42,884 bases of DNA from an uncultured Butyricicoccus sp. GTDB lineage: Bacteria; Bacillota; Clostridia; Oscillospirales; Butyricicoccaceae. Shown one piece after another: positions 6,681-14,634 of the stretch; within the stretch, counting starts at the first letter, position 1; each line of letters begins with the position of its first letter. The DNA lies in assembly GCA_904420185.1 (NCBI GenBank), contig CAJFUJ010000049.1:1-42884 (forward strand), written 5' to 3'. The notes beneath the pieces were generated by a model. It did no database searches, was not told the origin of the DNA, and was given only the letters and a program-made list of their open reading frames with translations. The position numbers and the translations under genes were made by a program.

Positions 6681-7252
6681 AAGAACGATTTTTGAAGCTA
6701 TTCCGCGAACAAATCCACCGGCGCGGGGCGGACAAGTTGCTCGAATGGGTGGAGAGCACCGACTTTTTTGTCGCTCCGGCTTCAACCCGCTTTCACGCCG
6801 CCTATGCCGGCGGCTTGCTCGAGCACAGCCTCAACGTGTACGATGTGCTCATGCAAAAACACTACGACGCCCAGGCCGATGATTTGGAAAGCTGCACCAT
6901 CGTGACGCTGCTGCACGACATCTGCAAGGCCGGGTTCTACACCACCGAGTACCGCAACCGAAAAAACGACCGCGGTGAATGGGAAAGGGTACCGGTTTAC
7001 GCCATCGACGACAAATTCCCCTACGGGCACGGCGAAAAATCGGTCTTTCTGATCGAGCGGTTCATGCGGCTGAAAAACGAGGAAGCCGTGGCCATCCGCT
7101 GGCACATGGGCGGGTTCGACGATTCGGCGCGGGTGGGCAGCTTTACCATTGCACACGCCTATGAAAAATATCCGTTGGCAGTCAAGCTGCATCTGTCCGA
7201 TTTGGAGGCCACCTATCTCCACGAACAGCGCAAAGAGGAGGCAAGCGAATGA
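6677..7252 (+). CDS. HD-domain hydrolase of unknown substrate
   Basis: Cytoplasmic protein of 191 residues with a metal-dependent HD phosphohydrolase fold. Candidate ligands are H50 (GGLLEHSLNVY), H80-D81 (LLHDICKAGF), H118 (YGHGEKS), H143 (RWHMGGFDD) and D175 (HLSDLEATY), the usual H...HD...H...D pattern with two extra histidines. The family is common in Clostridia and some phages, and its substrate is not defined; nucleotide or RNA end hydrolysis are only possibilities. It overlaps cca by ATGA and yjbQ by ATGA, so it is made together with a tRNA-end enzyme. Confidence 0.85.
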   Translation: MKERFLKLFREQIHRRGADKLLEWVESTDFFVAPASTRFHAAYAGGLLEHSLNVYDVLMQKHYDAQADDLESCTIVTLLHDICKAGFYTTEYRNRKNDRGEWERVPVYAIDDKFPYGHGEKSVFLIERFMRLKNEEAVAIRWHMGGFDDSARVGSFTIAHAYEKYPLAVKLHLSDLEATYLHEQRKEEASE

Positions 7253-7650
7253 AAACCAAGGAATTCACCCTGCGTACCGAGCGGCAGGGCTATTACAACA
7301 TCACAAACGCGGTGCGCGAGGCCATCCGCGAGGCGGGGGTGCAGTCGGGCTTGTGCGTGGTGTTCTGCCCGCACACAACCGGCGCGATCACCATCAACGA
7401 AAACGCCGACCCGGATGTCGTGCGCGACCTGGTGCTGGGCTTGGACACCGCTTTCCCCGACCAGGCCGCCTTCCGCCATATGGAGGGCAACTCACACGCC
7501 CATCTCAAATCCTCGGCGGTGGGCGCGTCGGAAATCCTGCTGGTTGAGGATGGGCGGCCGCTGCTGGGCACCTGGCAGGGCGTGTATTTTTGCGAATTTG
7601 ACGGTCCGCGCACGCGGAAATTTTATGTGAAGGTGATGACTGATGCATGA
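7249..7650 (+). CDS. yjbQ: YjbQ/UPF0047 family protein
   Basis: Protein of 133 residues of the YjbQ family (secondary thiamine-phosphate synthase type). Members have weak thiamine-phosphate synthase activity in E. coli, but the true role is uncertain. The signature CPHTTGAITINENADPDV (40-57) is intact, with H42 and the second histidine cluster H77, H83, H85 (HMEGNSHAHLK) forming the likely metal or phosphate site; the C-terminal WQGVYFCEFDGPR is also conserved. AGAGGAGG precedes ATG at 7249. It overlaps the HD gene by 4 bases and the hydrolase gene by 8. No thiamine gene is nearby. Confidence 0.92.
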   Translation: MKTKEFTLRTERQGYYNITNAVREAIREAGVQSGLCVVFCPHTTGAITINENADPDVVRDLVLGLDTAFPDQAAFRHMEGNSHAHLKSSAVGASEILLVEDGRPLLGTWQGVYFCEFDGPRTRKFYVKVMTDA

Positions 7651-8380
7651 GATCAACTGGCAACCGAAATTTGTGCAGGCGGACGGCGTGCGCCTGGCCT
7701 ATTACGAGTGGGGGCAGGGCGAACCGCTCGTGCTGCTGCACGGAAATGGTGCGGACAGCACCTGCTTTCGCAACCAGATCCCGGTGTTTTCGCGGCTGTA
7801 CCGGGTGATCGCTGTGGACAGCCGCGGGCATGGCCGCAGCGAACTGGGGGACGAAGGGTTGAATTTTGCCCAAATGGCGGACGACCTGTATGCGGTGTTC
7901 CAAACGCTGGGACTCAAAAAGGCGCATGTGCTGGGCTTTTCGGACGGGGGAAACCTGGCGATCTGCTTTGCGCTGCAATACCCGCAGTGTGTGGACAAGC
8001 TGATCCTCAACGGGGCCAATATCCGGATGCTGACCGGTATCAAGCCGTACATCCAGTTGCCGGTCTATCCGGCGGTGGGCCTGCTGCACCTGTTGTCGCC
8101 GCTGGACCGGTCCATCCGGCGTAAATACGACGTACTCTCGCTCATGGCGCACGAATACGGGGTGGATTGGGACGACCTGCGCCGCATCCAGGTCCCCACG
8201 CTGGTGTTGGTCGGTGAACACGATATGGTTTACGACAAGCATTCGTGGCGGATGACATTGTGTTTGCCCCACGCGCGCATGGTGCGCATCGCGGGCGGCG
8301 ACCACTTCATCGCCGAAAAGATGCCCAACCAGTTCAACTTGGCGGTGTTGCGCTTCCTAAAAGGAGGGGATGCGTGGTGA
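7643..8380 (+). CDS. Alpha/beta hydrolase
   Basis: Cytoplasmic serine hydrolase of 245 residues with a standard alpha/beta fold. The oxyanion HG motif is LLHGNG (31-36), the nucleophile elbow GFSDGG puts Ser at 100, the acid is D194 in GEHDMVYD, and the base is H221 in GGDHF. The cap region (about 125-170) is short. Substrate cannot be predicted; the fold covers esterases, C-C hydrolases and haloperoxidase-like enzymes. The start overlaps the yjbQ end by 8 bases, and the stop overlaps the OYE-type start as GTGA, so it is coupled to its neighbours. Confidence 0.88.
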   Translation: MHEINWQPKFVQADGVRLAYYEWGQGEPLVLLHGNGADSTCFRNQIPVFSRLYRVIAVDSRGHGRSELGDEGLNFAQMADDLYAVFQTLGLKKAHVLGFSDGGNLAICFALQYPQCVDKLILNGANIRMLTGIKPYIQLPVYPAVGLLHLLSPLDRSIRRKYDVLSLMAHEYGVDWDDLRRIQVPTLVLVGEHDMVYDKHSWRMTLCLPHARMVRIAGGDHFIAEKMPNQFNLAVLRFLKGGDAW

Positions 8381-9420
8381 ATGGGCTGTTTTCGCCCTAT
8401 CAGCTGGGCGGGCTCAGCCTGCGCAACCGGATCTGCCGGTCGGCTACCAATGATTACGCCGGCAACGAGGACGGAACGGTTTCCCAGGCCCAGATGGCCA
8501 TCTACCGCGCACTGGCGCAACACGAGGTAGGGCTGATCTTCACCGGGCATGCCTGCGTCAGCCCGCACGGCCGCGCTGACGGCCGGCAAAACGCCATGTA
8601 CGGCGATGAGTTTATCCCGGCCCAGCAGGCGCTGACCCAGATGGTCCACGCGCTGGGCGGCTGCATCGTCCAGCAGCTCAGCCACGCGGGCGGCAAAAGC
8701 CTGCCCCTGGACGGGCCGCCGCCCGCGCCTAGCGCGATGGAGTATGTCCCCGGCAGGCCAGCCCGCGCGTTGTCGCCGGACGAGATCCTGCAAATCCAGG
8801 ACAATTTTGCCGCGGCTGCGGTGCGCGCCCGCGCAGCCGGGTATGACGGCGTGCAGATCCACTGCGCGCACGGCTACCTGCTCTCCGAATTCATCGACCC
8901 GGCCTGGAACCGGCGGACCGACGCATACGGCGGCGCCATTCCAAACGGGCTGCGCATGGCGCGTGAGACGATCGGGAAAACCCGCCAGGCGGTGGGTGCG
9001 AATTTCCCTATTTTTATTAAGATTCACTGCAACACCCAGGGCGAGGACCCGGACTACCTGCAAACGCTGGCCGCATTTTTGGACGAATGCGCCCGCATGG
9101 GCGTGGTGGCGGCCGAAATTTCCGGCTACGACTTCGCCAAGCAGCCGCCAACGGCGCGGCGGTACTACCTGGACAAAGCCCAGGCGCTGGCAAAGCGCAC
9201 TGCGCTGCCGCTGATTTTGGTGGGCGGGTTGCGCGACCGGGCCGATTTGCAGGCCGCGCTGGACGGCGGGATGGCGATGGCCAGCGTCTGCCGGGCGCTC
9301 ATCTGCCAGGACGATTTTGTCCTGCGGGCGCACGAAGGTGATGCTTCGGACTGCCTGGGCTGCTTTGGCTGCTTTCAGTGCTACCAAAAGACCGGGAAAC
9401 GATGTGTTTTACACAGATAA
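8377..9420 (+). CDS. Old Yellow Enzyme family NADH:flavin oxidoreductase with C-terminal Cys cluster
   Basis: FMN TIM-barrel ene-reductase of 347 residues. The family block HCAHGYLLSEFIDPAWNRR (162-180), followed by TDAYGG, holds the substrate-binding histidines H162 and H165, and the barrel end GGLRDRADLQ binds FMN phosphate. It lacks the FeS-flavodoxin and NAD domains of 2,4-dienoyl-CoA reductase (about 650 residues). It still ends with C326, C329, C332, C335 and C343 (CLGCFGCFQC...C), which resembles a metal or 4Fe-4S site. The start is GTG at 8377 because GGAGGGG lies 7 bases before it and it forms GTGA with the hydrolase stop. A GTG at 8374 is possible. Confidence 0.88.
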   Translation: MNGLFSPYQLGGLSLRNRICRSATNDYAGNEDGTVSQAQMAIYRALAQHEVGLIFTGHACVSPHGRADGRQNAMYGDEFIPAQQALTQMVHALGGCIVQQLSHAGGKSLPLDGPPPAPSAMEYVPGRPARALSPDEILQIQDNFAAAAVRARAAGYDGVQIHCAHGYLLSEFIDPAWNRRTDAYGGAIPNGLRMARETIGKTRQAVGANFPIFIKIHCNTQGEDPDYLQTLAAFLDECARMGVVAAEISGYDFAKQPPTARRYYLDKAQALAKRTALPLILVGGLRDRADLQAALDGGMAMASVCRALICQDDFVLRAHEGDASDCLGCFGCFQCYQKTGKRCVLHR

Positions 9421-9484
9421 AGCGGAAAAATCCCGCTCTGTGCCCGGAAAAAGTTTGGCTGTGTGGCAAACGTCGGTTTGCATA

Positions 9485-9511
9485 GAAATGCCGCCGAAAT
9501 CCCGGCATTTC
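9485..9511 (+). terminator. Possible weak terminator of the cca operon
   Basis: A 9-bp hairpin GAAATGCCG/CGGCATTTC (9485-9493, 9503-9511) followed by TCTTGC only. It sits between the OYE gene and guaB. Confidence 0.4.
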
Positions 9512-9527
9512 TCTTGCAATCCGGGGG

Positions 9528-9557
9528 TTTACTTCTCCGCGGCAACCGCGGTATAAT
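9528..9557 (+). promoter_or_regulatory. Promoter of guaB
   Basis: TATAAT at 9552-9557, 46 bases upstream of guaB. The best -35 candidate is TTTACT at 9528 with an 18-base spacer, which is weak. Confidence 0.5.
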
Positions 9558-9603
9558 AGTAAAAATACAATTTGCAGCTCGAGTCTGAAAAAGGAGAATC
9601 ACA

Positions 9604-11112
9604 ATGGCATTTTATTTTTCTGAGCCCTCCCGCACGTTCAGTGAATATCTTCTGGTACCCGGCTATTCTTCGGCCGAATGCATCCCGGCCAACGTCAGCT
9701 TGCGCACCCCGATTGTCAAGTACAAAAAGGGGGAGCAAGCCGCACTGTATGCAAATATTCCGCTGGTCTCGGCCATCATGCAGGCGGTATCGGATGACAA
9801 TATGGCGATCGCCTTGGCCAAAGAAGGCGGCATCTCCTTTATCTACGGTTCGCAGACCATCGAAAGCGAGGCCGCAATGGTCGCGCGCGTCAAGGCCTAT
9901 AAGGCCGGTTTCATCGTTTCCGATTCCAACATTACGCCGGATATGACCCTGGGCGACGTGCTCGCGCTCAAGGAAAAAACCGGCCACTCCACCATGGCGG
10001 TCACCGACGACGGCTCGGCCACCGGCAAGCTGCTGGGTATCGTCACCAGCCGCGACTACCGTGTTACCCGGATGTCCACCGGTGAAAAGGTCGCAACCTT
10101 CATGACCCCCTTCGAAAAGCTGATCACCGCCCCGGCCGACACCACCCTGAAAACCGCCAACGACATCATCTGGGACCACAAGCTCAACGCCCTGCCGCTG
10201 GTTGACGAAAACCAGCACCTGGTCTATATGGTCTTCCGCAAAGACTACGACACCCACAAATCCAACACCCTGGAGCTGCTCGACAGCCACAAGCGTTATG
10301 TCGTGGGCGCGGGCATCAACACACGCGACTATGCCGAGCGGGTGCCGGCGCTGGTGGAAGCAGGCGCGGACGTGCTGTGCATCGACTCGTCTGAGGGTTA
10401 TTCGGAATGGCAGGCGCGCACGCTCAAGTGGGTCCGCGAAAATTACGGCGACCGCGTTAAGATCGGCGCGGGCAACGTGGTCGATCGTGACGGCTTCCGC
10501 TTTTTGGCCGAAGCGGGCGCCGACTTTGTCAAGATCGGCATCGGCGGCGGCTCAATTTGCATCACCCGCGAGCAAAAGGGCATCGGCCGCGGCCAGGCGA
10601 CGGCGACCATTGAAGTTGCCGCCGCGCGCGACGAATATTATAAGGAAACCGGCATCTACATCCCGCTGTGTTCGGACGGCGGCATTGTCCACGACTACCA
10701 CATCACCTTGGCGCTGGCTATGGGCGCCGACTTCGTGATGCTGGGCCGGTATTTCTCCCGCTTCGACGAGTTGCCCACCAACAAGGTCAACGTGGGCGGC
10801 ACCTTCATGAAGGAATACTGGGGCGAAGGCTCGGCCCGCGCGCGCAACTGGCAGCGCTACGACATGGGCGGCGACCAAAAGCTGTCGTTTGAAGAAGGGG
10901 TGGACTCTTACGTCCCCTATGCGGGCTCGCTGCACGACAACGTCACCCTGACGCTCAACAAGGTGCGCTCGACCATGTGCAACTGCGGTTCGCTGTCCAT
11001 CCCTGAGTTGCAGGACAAGGCCAAGATCACCCTGGTTTCGTCCACCTCGATTGTTGAGGGCGGTGCGCACGACGTAGTGCTCAAGGATTCGGCCATTTCT
11101 GTCCACAAGTAA
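9604..11112 (+). CDS. guaB: IMP dehydrogenase
   Basis: Catalyses NAD-dependent oxidation of IMP to XMP, the committed step of GMP synthesis; 502 residues, cytoplasmic. A (beta/alpha)8 barrel is interrupted by a CBS pair at about residues 95-220 ([14 protein letters not shown] and [12 protein letters not shown]). The catalytic loop [15 protein letters not shown] holds the nucleophile C319, and the flap motif GEGSARARN follows. The loop is unlike the common GPGSICTTR form and matches a Clostridia-type subfamily. AAAAGGAGAATCACA precedes ATG. It is separated from the cca operon by about 180 bases with its own promoter. No guanine riboswitch is visible. Confidence 0.94.
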   Translation: MAFYFSEPSRTFSEYLLVPGYSSAECIPANVSLRTPIVKYKKGEQAALYANIPLVSAIMQAVSDDNMAIALAKEGGISFIYGSQTIESEAAMVARVKAYKAGFIVSDSNITPDMTLGDVLALKEKTGHSTMAVTDDGSATGKLLGIVTSRDYRVTRMSTGEKVATFMTPFEKLITAPADTTLKTANDIIWDHKLNALPLVDENQHLVYMVFRKDYDTHKSNTLELLDSHKRYVVGAGINTRDYAERVPALVEAGADVLCIDSSEGYSEWQARTLKWVRENYGDRVKIGAGNVVDRDGFRFLAEAGADFVKIGIGGGSICITREQKGIGRGQATATIEVAAARDEYYKETGIYIPLCSDGGIVHDYHITLALAMGADFVMLGRYFSRFDELPTNKVNVGGTFMKEYWGEGSARARNWQRYDMGGDQKLSFEEGVDSYVPYAGSLHDNVTLTLNKVRSTMCNCGSLSIPELQDKAKITLVSSTSIVEGGAHDVVLKDSAISVHK

Positions 11113-11125
11113 AACCATTTTGCCT

Positions 11126-11156
11126 GCGGCGTGCCTTTTTGTGGCGCGCCGCAATT
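11126..11156 (+). terminator. Hairpin after guaB
   Basis: GCGGCGTGCC (11126-11135) pairs with GGCGCGCCGC (11143-11152), loop TTTTTGT, followed by AATTTTG. The T-run is short, so read-through into luxS is likely. Confidence 0.55.
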
Positions 11157-11178
11157 TTGACGAAAAGAGGCGCATTTT

Positions 11179-11637
11179 ATGAAGAGAATCGCAAGCTTTG
11201 AGGTCAACCACGACCTGTTAACCCCCGGGATGTATACCTCCCGCATAGACGGCGACATCACCACCTATGATGTGCGTATGGTGCTGCCCAATGTGGGCCC
11301 CTATTTGGAGCCCGCCGCCAGTCACACCTTTGAGCACTTGTTCGCAACTTATACCCGCAACAGCCGCTTCGCCAGCCACATTATCTATTGCGGCCCCATG
11401 GGGTGCCAGACCGGGTTTTATTTCCTGGTGCGCGACCTTTCCCCGGCCGACGCCATCGATCTGGTGCGCGAGAGCATGGACTTTATCGCAGGCTATGCGG
11501 GGGAAATCCCGGGCGCAAGCCGGGTGGAGTGCGGCAACTACAAGCTGCACGACCTGGCTGGTGCAAAGAAAATCGCGGCCAGCATGATCCCAGTGCTCAA
11601 GGATTGGACCGAAAAGGATTTGGTTTATAAGCGGTAA
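11179..11637 (+). CDS. luxS: S-ribosylhomocysteine lyase LuxS
   Basis: Cleaves S-ribosylhomocysteine to homocysteine and DPD, the precursor of autoinducer-2; 152 residues, normal length. The metal site is H49 and H53 in HTFEH plus C118 in ECGNY; E52 is the general base and C76 in GCQTGF the catalytic cysteine. ATG at 11179 follows AAAAGAGGCG. The gene sits 66 bases behind guaB and ends at a strong terminator, so it may be read partly from the guaB promoter. No pfs or methionine genes are in the window. Confidence 0.96.
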   Translation: MKRIASFEVNHDLLTPGMYTSRIDGDITTYDVRMVLPNVGPYLEPAASHTFEHLFATYTRNSRFASHIIYCGPMGCQTGFYFLVRDLSPADAIDLVRESMDFIAGYAGEIPGASRVECGNYKLHDLAGAKKIAASMIPVLKDWTEKDLVYKR

Positions 11638-11656
11638 GAACCGTATCATATAGCAC

Positions 11657-11701
11657 AAAACGCCAGAGACGCAGGTTTCCTGCGTTTCTGGCGTTTTGCA
11701 T
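11657..11701 (+). terminator. Terminator of luxS
   Basis: A 19-bp stem with one G-T pair, arms 11657-11675 and 11679-11697, tight TTT loop, with the T-run built into the 3' arm (GGCGTTTTGC). Confidence 0.85.
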
Positions 11702-11932
11702 TGGGCTGCTGATCCCGGGAGTAGACGAGAAAATCCCCTACGGATTTTTAAAAATATTTTTGAAAAATGATTCGGTGTGTAAAATTTCAAAAAAACACTG
11801 GGAAATGCAAATAAAAGATATTATAATGAAAACAAGGCCTGCTTACTCGATACAGCGGATTTTGAGAAGAAGGCACGGACATACTGGATAGGCCTGCGAT
11901 CAAACCGCGTATATGTTCCGACATTTGACCGG

Positions 11933-12274
11933 TCAGTGACAGATGAGCACATGCACAGACGTGCCGGTTTCAAGGCAATATCGGATGACATAGGCGGTCC
12001 CACGTGAATGGCCATCCCACAGGGCTAAGACATGATCGGCGCGCTGGACAATCTCCTCGTTTCGGCGGAGTGGGGCTGCTCGGCCAAATGTTTGATAATC
12101 AGGTAAGATTTCCACATAGGCTAAGTGGTTCTCTTCTGCGTAACGTTTGGCCAGCATATCCGCGCCCTCCGAGCCGCCGGACAGGATTGTGGTAGTGCCG
12201 TGGGGGATCTGCGCTGAGAGCTCACTGTAAAACGTCTCGCTGACACTGCGTGAACCGATGATGGCGACCTTCAC
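11933..12274 (-). CDS. SLOG-superfamily protein (DUF2493/YAcAr-like)
   Basis: Protein of 113 residues with a Rossmann-like nucleotide-binding fold of the SLOG superfamily, related to DprA and lysine-decarboxylase-like proteins. The family motifs are in order: AIIGSRSV (4-11), SGGSEGADMLAKRYA (32-46), the RRNEEIVQRAD block (70-80), and ALWDGHSRGT (84-93). Such proteins are thought to bind nucleotide-like ligands; no enzyme activity can be assigned. The start is GTG at 12274, with GGAGGGGTGAGACC before it; the upstream open frame reads poorly. Its 3' end and the adjacent DNA are more AT-rich than most of the window. Confidence 0.82.
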   Translation of the reverse strand: MKVAIIGSRSVSETFYSELSAQIPHGTTTILSGGSEGADMLAKRYAEENHLAYVEILPDYQTFGRAAPLRRNEEIVQRADHVLALWDGHSRGTAYVIRYCLETGTSVHVLICH

Positions 12275-12371
12275 GGTCTCACCCCTCCTTTGTTTGATGC
12301 GACATACAAATTTTGCAAAACCTGATGGTTTGAATTCTATTTTCTGGTGCAAAGCACTTTGTGACAAATCC

Positions 12372-12400
12372 AGTATACCATAGCACAAGTGGAAATACAA
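12372..12400 (-). promoter_or_regulatory. SigA-type promoter for the SLOG gene
   Basis: On the minus strand TTGTAT (12395-12400), 17-base spacer, TATACT (12372-12377) with TGG directly before the -10. Confidence 0.7.
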
Positions 12401-12519
12401 AAGGAATCTGATCACTTGGCGTGGACCAAAAGGCTGGCGATGGATGCGGGATTTGCCCGCGCCGCCCAAAAGTGCAGGCACAGGACAAACAAGGACAGCG
12501 TTTTTGGCGCCGCATCGGG

Positions 12520-12526
12520 CATAGTA
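12520..12526 (+). promoter_or_regulatory. Possible SigF/SigG -10 element for spoIVB
   Basis: CATAGTA fits the CATnnTA forespore -10 pattern and lies 20 bases before the TTG start. A convincing -35 is not seen at the usual 17-18 bases. Confidence 0.35.
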
Positions 12527-12545
12527 AAGGTGGGAGGTGAAGCGT

Positions 12546-13571
12546 TTGAAAAAATTTCAAACAAGACTGATTGCAGGCTGTGCGGCGGTTGCGCTGCTAT
12601 TGACGGCAATGGGCAGTGCGGCTGCGGCAGAGCTGACCGAAGTGATTCCCATCGGCCGTACGGCGGGCATCAAGCTGGAATCAAACGGGCTGCTGGTCGA
12701 GTCGGTGGAGCCGGTGCAGACTGCACAGGGCGAAGTCAGCCCGGCGGAAAAGGCTGGATTGCAAGCGGGTGACATCCTCTTGCAAGTGGACGGCGAGACA
12801 GTGGAAACCGGCCAGGCGCTGCAAAAGAAGATCTCGCTTTCAGCTGGGCAGCCAGTACAGCTGGCCATTGAGCGGGATGGACAACCCCAAACGTTGACCG
12901 CCACTGCGGCGCAGGATGCATCGGGTGTCTATCGGTTGGGCCTGACCGTGCGCGACAGCATCGCGGGGATTGGCACGATCACCTATGTGGACCCGGAGAC
13001 CGGCGCATATGGCTCGCTGGGGCACGGCATTTGCGATGGGGAAAGCGGCGTGCTGGTCCCCTTAAAGGACGGCAGCTTGATGGAGTCGTCGGTCAGCGGC
13101 GTGATCAAGGGTGTGGCGGGTACACCCGGCTCGCTGCAAGGCGATTTCAATTTGCAGCATGACATGGGCTCGGTGGAACAAAACACGCTGACCGGTATTT
13201 ACGGGATCTTGACCGATGACAGCTATTTTAAGGACAGCCAGCCGGTCCCCGTAGCTACGGCCGATGAGATCCAAACAGGTCAGGCCACGATTTTGTCCAA
13301 TGTCGCAGGGGAAACTGTGCGGGAATACAGCTGCGAGATCGAAAAGGTCTACGGTGAAGGAGGCGAGTATGACCGTAGTATGACCATCCGCGTGACCGAC
13401 CCTGCCCTCATTGCACAGACAGGTGGCATTGTGCAGGGGATGAGCGGCAGCCCGATCTTGCAAAACGGCAAGCTGATTGGCGCAGTGACCCATGTGCTTG
13501 TGAGCGACCCAACAAGGGGTTATGCCGTGCAAATCCAAAAGATGCTGGAAGAGATGCAGGTCGTGCAGTAA
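12546..13571 (+). CDS. spoIVB: SpoIVB serine peptidase (PDZ, S55)
   Basis: Forespore protease that triggers pro-sigma-K processing in the mother cell; 341 residues from this start. An N-terminal hydrophobic segment (LIAGCAAVALLLTAMGSAAA) exports it into the intermembrane space. A PDZ domain (about 40-110, with AEKAGLQAGDILLQVDG) is followed by the S55 peptidase with H160 in SLGHGI and the catalytic-serine motif GMSGSP (298-303). Start choice: TTG at 12546 has GGAGGTGA five bases before it; GTG at 12537 overlaps that site and is less likely. It lies directly upstream of spo0A, the classic Firmicutes order. Confidence 0.93.
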   Translation: MKKFQTRLIAGCAAVALLLTAMGSAAAAELTEVIPIGRTAGIKLESNGLLVESVEPVQTAQGEVSPAEKAGLQAGDILLQVDGETVETGQALQKKISLSAGQPVQLAIERDGQPQTLTATAAQDASGVYRLGLTVRDSIAGIGTITYVDPETGAYGSLGHGICDGESGVLVPLKDGSLMESSVSGVIKGVAGTPGSLQGDFNLQHDMGSVEQNTLTGIYGILTDDSYFKDSQPVPVATADEIQTGQATILSNVAGETVREYSCEIEKVYGEGGEYDRSMTIRVTDPALIAQTGGIVQGMSGSPILQNGKLIGAVTHVLVSDPTRGYAVQIQKMLEEMQVVQ

Positions 13572-13609
13572 TTTACCAGACCCGTGCCTCTAGGTGGAAA
13601 GGCGAAAAA

Positions 13610-13616
13610 TGTCGAA
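13610..13616 (+). promoter_or_regulatory. Spo0A-binding box (0A box)
   Basis: TGTCGAA, an exact match to the 0A-box consensus, 40 bases upstream of the spo0A -35. It suggests control of spo0A by its own product. Confidence 0.7.
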
Positions 13617-13655
13617 TTTTCGGGTGAAAAAAATGAAAAAAATCGTCTAAACACC

Positions 13656-13684
13656 TTGTGGAACGAGTAAATAAATGGTAAACT
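13656..13684 (+). promoter_or_regulatory. SigA-type promoter for spo0A
   Basis: TTGTGG (13656-13661), 17-base spacer, TAAACT (13679-13684) with TGG before the -10. A small AT-rich hairpin (13690-13710, TTGTAAAA/TTTTACAA) lies in the leader. Confidence 0.6.
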
Positions 13685-13747
13685 AGAACTTGTAAAAGAA
13701 CTTTTTACAACAAAATAAATTTATAGGGAAGGGGCTTACACGGGCCG

Positions 13748-14521
13748 ATGGACCAGAAAATTCGGGTGCTGTTAGCAGACGGAGACAAGGAATTTTGCAA
13801 TCTCCTCAAGGAAGCGCTTACGCAAAACGAAAATATTGAAGTGGTTGGAATCGCGACCACTGGACGGGAAACATTGCAGTTGGCGGACTCCACGCCGTTT
13901 GACCTGCTGCTGATCGATCTGATGTTGCCGGAGATCGATGGGCTGAGCGTCATCCAGACATTGGGCGAGCGCGGCAAGCGGGTTGGAATTTTCGTCATTT
14001 CGGCGTTTTCCGGCGTGGAAGCGGCGACAGAGTGTACGAGTCTGGGCGTTAGTCATTTTATTTGCAAGCCGCTCGACATCAAAACCCTGATGGCGCGCAT
14101 CATGCAATGGAATTTGACACGCGGTTTGCTCAGCCATGGCAAAACGTCGGTGCGCGGGGAAGATATCTCGCTGGAAGTGCGGGTGACCGAAGTCATCCAT
14201 CAAGTCGGCGTGCCAGCACACATCAAAGGATACCAATACCTGCGGGTAGCGATCATCATGGCGGTTAAGGATATGGAATCGGTCGGCGCCATCACGAAGA
14301 TTTTGTATCCAGCCATTGCTAAGCAATTTCACACCACGTCCTCGCGCGTGGAGCGTGCCATTCGCCATGCGATCGAAGTCGCTTGGGACCGTGGCGACCT
14401 GGAAACTTTGCAGTCCTATTTTGGGTACACGGTTTCCGGCCTGAAGGGTAAGCCGACAAATTCCGAGTTTATCTCCATGATTGCAGACCGTTTGCGGTTG
14501 GAGATGAAGTTCGGCACGTAA
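13748..14521 (+). CDS. spo0A: Sporulation master regulator Spo0A
   Basis: Response regulator that switches the cell to sporulation when phosphorylated; 257 residues, usual length. Receiver domain (1-125): acidic pocket D11 and D13, phospho-acceptor D57 in LLLIDLML, S85 and K107 (ICKPLD). The C-terminal Spo0A_C domain (about 150-257) binds 0A boxes; its recognition-helix region [18 protein letters not shown] is nearly invariant in sporulators. ATG at 13748 is the only sensible start, yet the SD (GGAAGGGG, 13727-13734) is 13 bases away, which is long. It follows spoIVB after 176 bases holding a promoter and an exact 0A box. Confidence 0.97.
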   Translation: MDQKIRVLLADGDKEFCNLLKEALTQNENIEVVGIATTGRETLQLADSTPFDLLLIDLMLPEIDGLSVIQTLGERGKRVGIFVISAFSGVEAATECTSLGVSHFICKPLDIKTLMARIMQWNLTRGLLSHGKTSVRGEDISLEVRVTEVIHQVGVPAHIKGYQYLRVAIIMAVKDMESVGAITKILYPAIAKQFHTTSSRVERAIRHAIEVAWDRGDLETLQSYFGYTVSGLKGKPTNSEFISMIADRLRLEMKFGT

Positions 14522-14538
14522 CAATGGTCTAGGTACAG

Positions 14539-14559
14539 CTTTCCCCAAAACCGGGAAAG
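14539..14559 (+). terminator. First hairpin after spo0A
   Basis: CTTTCCC/GGGAAAG with a 7-base loop, followed by GTATAACC; weak on its own. Confidence 0.35.
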
Positions 14560-14588
14560 GTATAACCAGAAATCATAAAAAATAGAAG

Positions 14589-14621
14589 GGCGCGCCGCAA
14601 ATCCGTAGCGGCGCGCCTTTC
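14589..14621. terminator. Terminator between spo0A and the M56 gene
   Basis: GGCGCGCCGC (14589-14598) pairs perfectly with GCGGCGCGCC (14608-14617), then TTTCTC. It can act for both convergent genes. Confidence 0.75.
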
Positions 14622-14634
14622 TCATATGGTTGGG

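Noticed and set aside
5382-6785. Long open frame opposite cca
   Set aside because: It is antisense to a certain gene; GC-rich third positions give long false frames. Its product has no domain.
11783-12004. Plus-strand frame of 74 codons across AT-rich DNA with a TATAAT at 11822
   Set aside because: It has no ATG, GTG or TTG at its front, and overlaps the end of the SLOG gene. It could be gene debris but I recognise no family.
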